From an uncultured Collinsella sp. (lineage in GTDB: Bacteria > Actinomycetota > Coriobacteriia > Coriobacteriales > Coriobacteriaceae): 41,395 nt of DNA. The position numbers and the translations under genes are program-made. The notes beneath the pieces are model-generated. The model was not told where the DNA came from. It saw only the letters and a list, made by a program, of their open reading frames with translations, and did no database searches. Shown here piece after piece: positions 41,257 through 41,395 of the stretch; the first letter of the stretch is position 1; each line of letters opens with the position of its first letter. The stretch lies in assembly GCA_958418185.1 (NCBI GenBank), contig CATZEP010000006.1, forward strand, positions 1 to 41,395, written 5' to 3'.

Positions 41257-41395
41257 TACCAATCAAGACAAGACCGTCCGCACCCCGCACCTGACTATCG
41301 ATCAGAGCGCCGCGCCGGCAGGCGAGGTCGTCGATCCTAAGGTGGAGGGTACCGAGTCACATGACGCGGTCGCCGATGATTTTGATGAGGCCATG
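41249..41395 (+). CDS. start of a probable Asp23/Gls24-type gene, cut by the window end
   Basis: A GTG at 41249 with GTGGAGG upstream opens a frame that runs to the window edge (49 codons). It encodes MSDTNQDKTVRTPHLTIDQ and then an Ala/Glu/Asp-rich stretch. That is an unstructured N-terminal tail with no domain yet visible. The call rests on position after the AmaP-like gene, overlapping by 8 nt. Confidence 0.5.
   Translation, partial: MSDTNQDKTVRTPHLTIDQSAAPAGEVVDPKVEGTESHDAVADDFDEAM

Overview
The window looks like a chromosomal segment of a Coriobacteriia gut actinobacterium, most likely Collinsella or a close relative. The grounds are high GC with strongly G/C-ending codons, AAGGAG-type ribosome binding sites, an acyl-CoA dehydratase activase giant protein, a DUF6020 membrane protein, AmaP/Asp23-type genes and many 'GGGGACAGG' intergenic hairpins. 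The genus is an inference from gene content. I recognised no rRNA, tRNA, CRISPR array or insertion sequence.

Layout. 1-3003 (minus): D-2-hydroxyacid dehydrogenase, SEC-C methionine aminopeptidase and a COG0731-like radical SAM protein. 3239-6507 (plus): alpha/beta hydrolase, then a degenerate GGDEF / REC / HD-GYP protein followed by an HPt protein. 6685-13253 (plus): an AT-richer accessory island holding a DUF2975 membrane protein with its HTH regulator, and a compact RiPP (modified peptide) locus. The RiPP locus has a 42-residue six-cysteine precursor with its own promoter, a hairpin, a BcrA-type ATPase, two membrane proteins, a radical SAM/SPASM maturase and a fused ABC exporter. The precursor (7782-7910) is the most interesting object in the window. 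13355-17675 (minus): class-I amidotransferase/gamma-glutamyl hydrolase plus a complete polar amino-acid ABC importer. 18180-19961 (minus): a DXS-like thiamine-diphosphate enzyme that seems to lack the usual substrate-phosphate ligands.

20190-22888 (plus): HD hydrolase, CmpB-type membrane protein, a remnant of a P-II (glnB) gene and a HAD phosphatase. 23010-29889 (plus): TetR regulator, a 1593-residue 2-hydroxyacyl-CoA dehydratase activase/dehydratase fusion and a 3-hydroxyacyl-CoA dehydrogenase, then a truncated arylsulfotransferase-like remnant and a small membrane-anchored protein. 31214-34272 (minus): DUF389 protein carrying an EF-hand-like loop, and an OPT oligopeptide transporter. 34465-41395 (plus): housekeeping genes coaX, dCMP deaminase, Nfu, lgt, a DUF6020 protein, yebC, an AmaP-like protein and the start of a probable Asp23 gene.

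How they fit together. The RiPP locus is self-contained: precursor, modifying enzyme, exporter and a separate three-part transporter that may give immunity. It has no obvious leader peptidase. The intergenic spaces are rich in perfect inverted repeats. One group shares a GGGGACAGG core with stems that covary between copies; another has 15-20 nt arms unique to each site around 25-28 nt loops.
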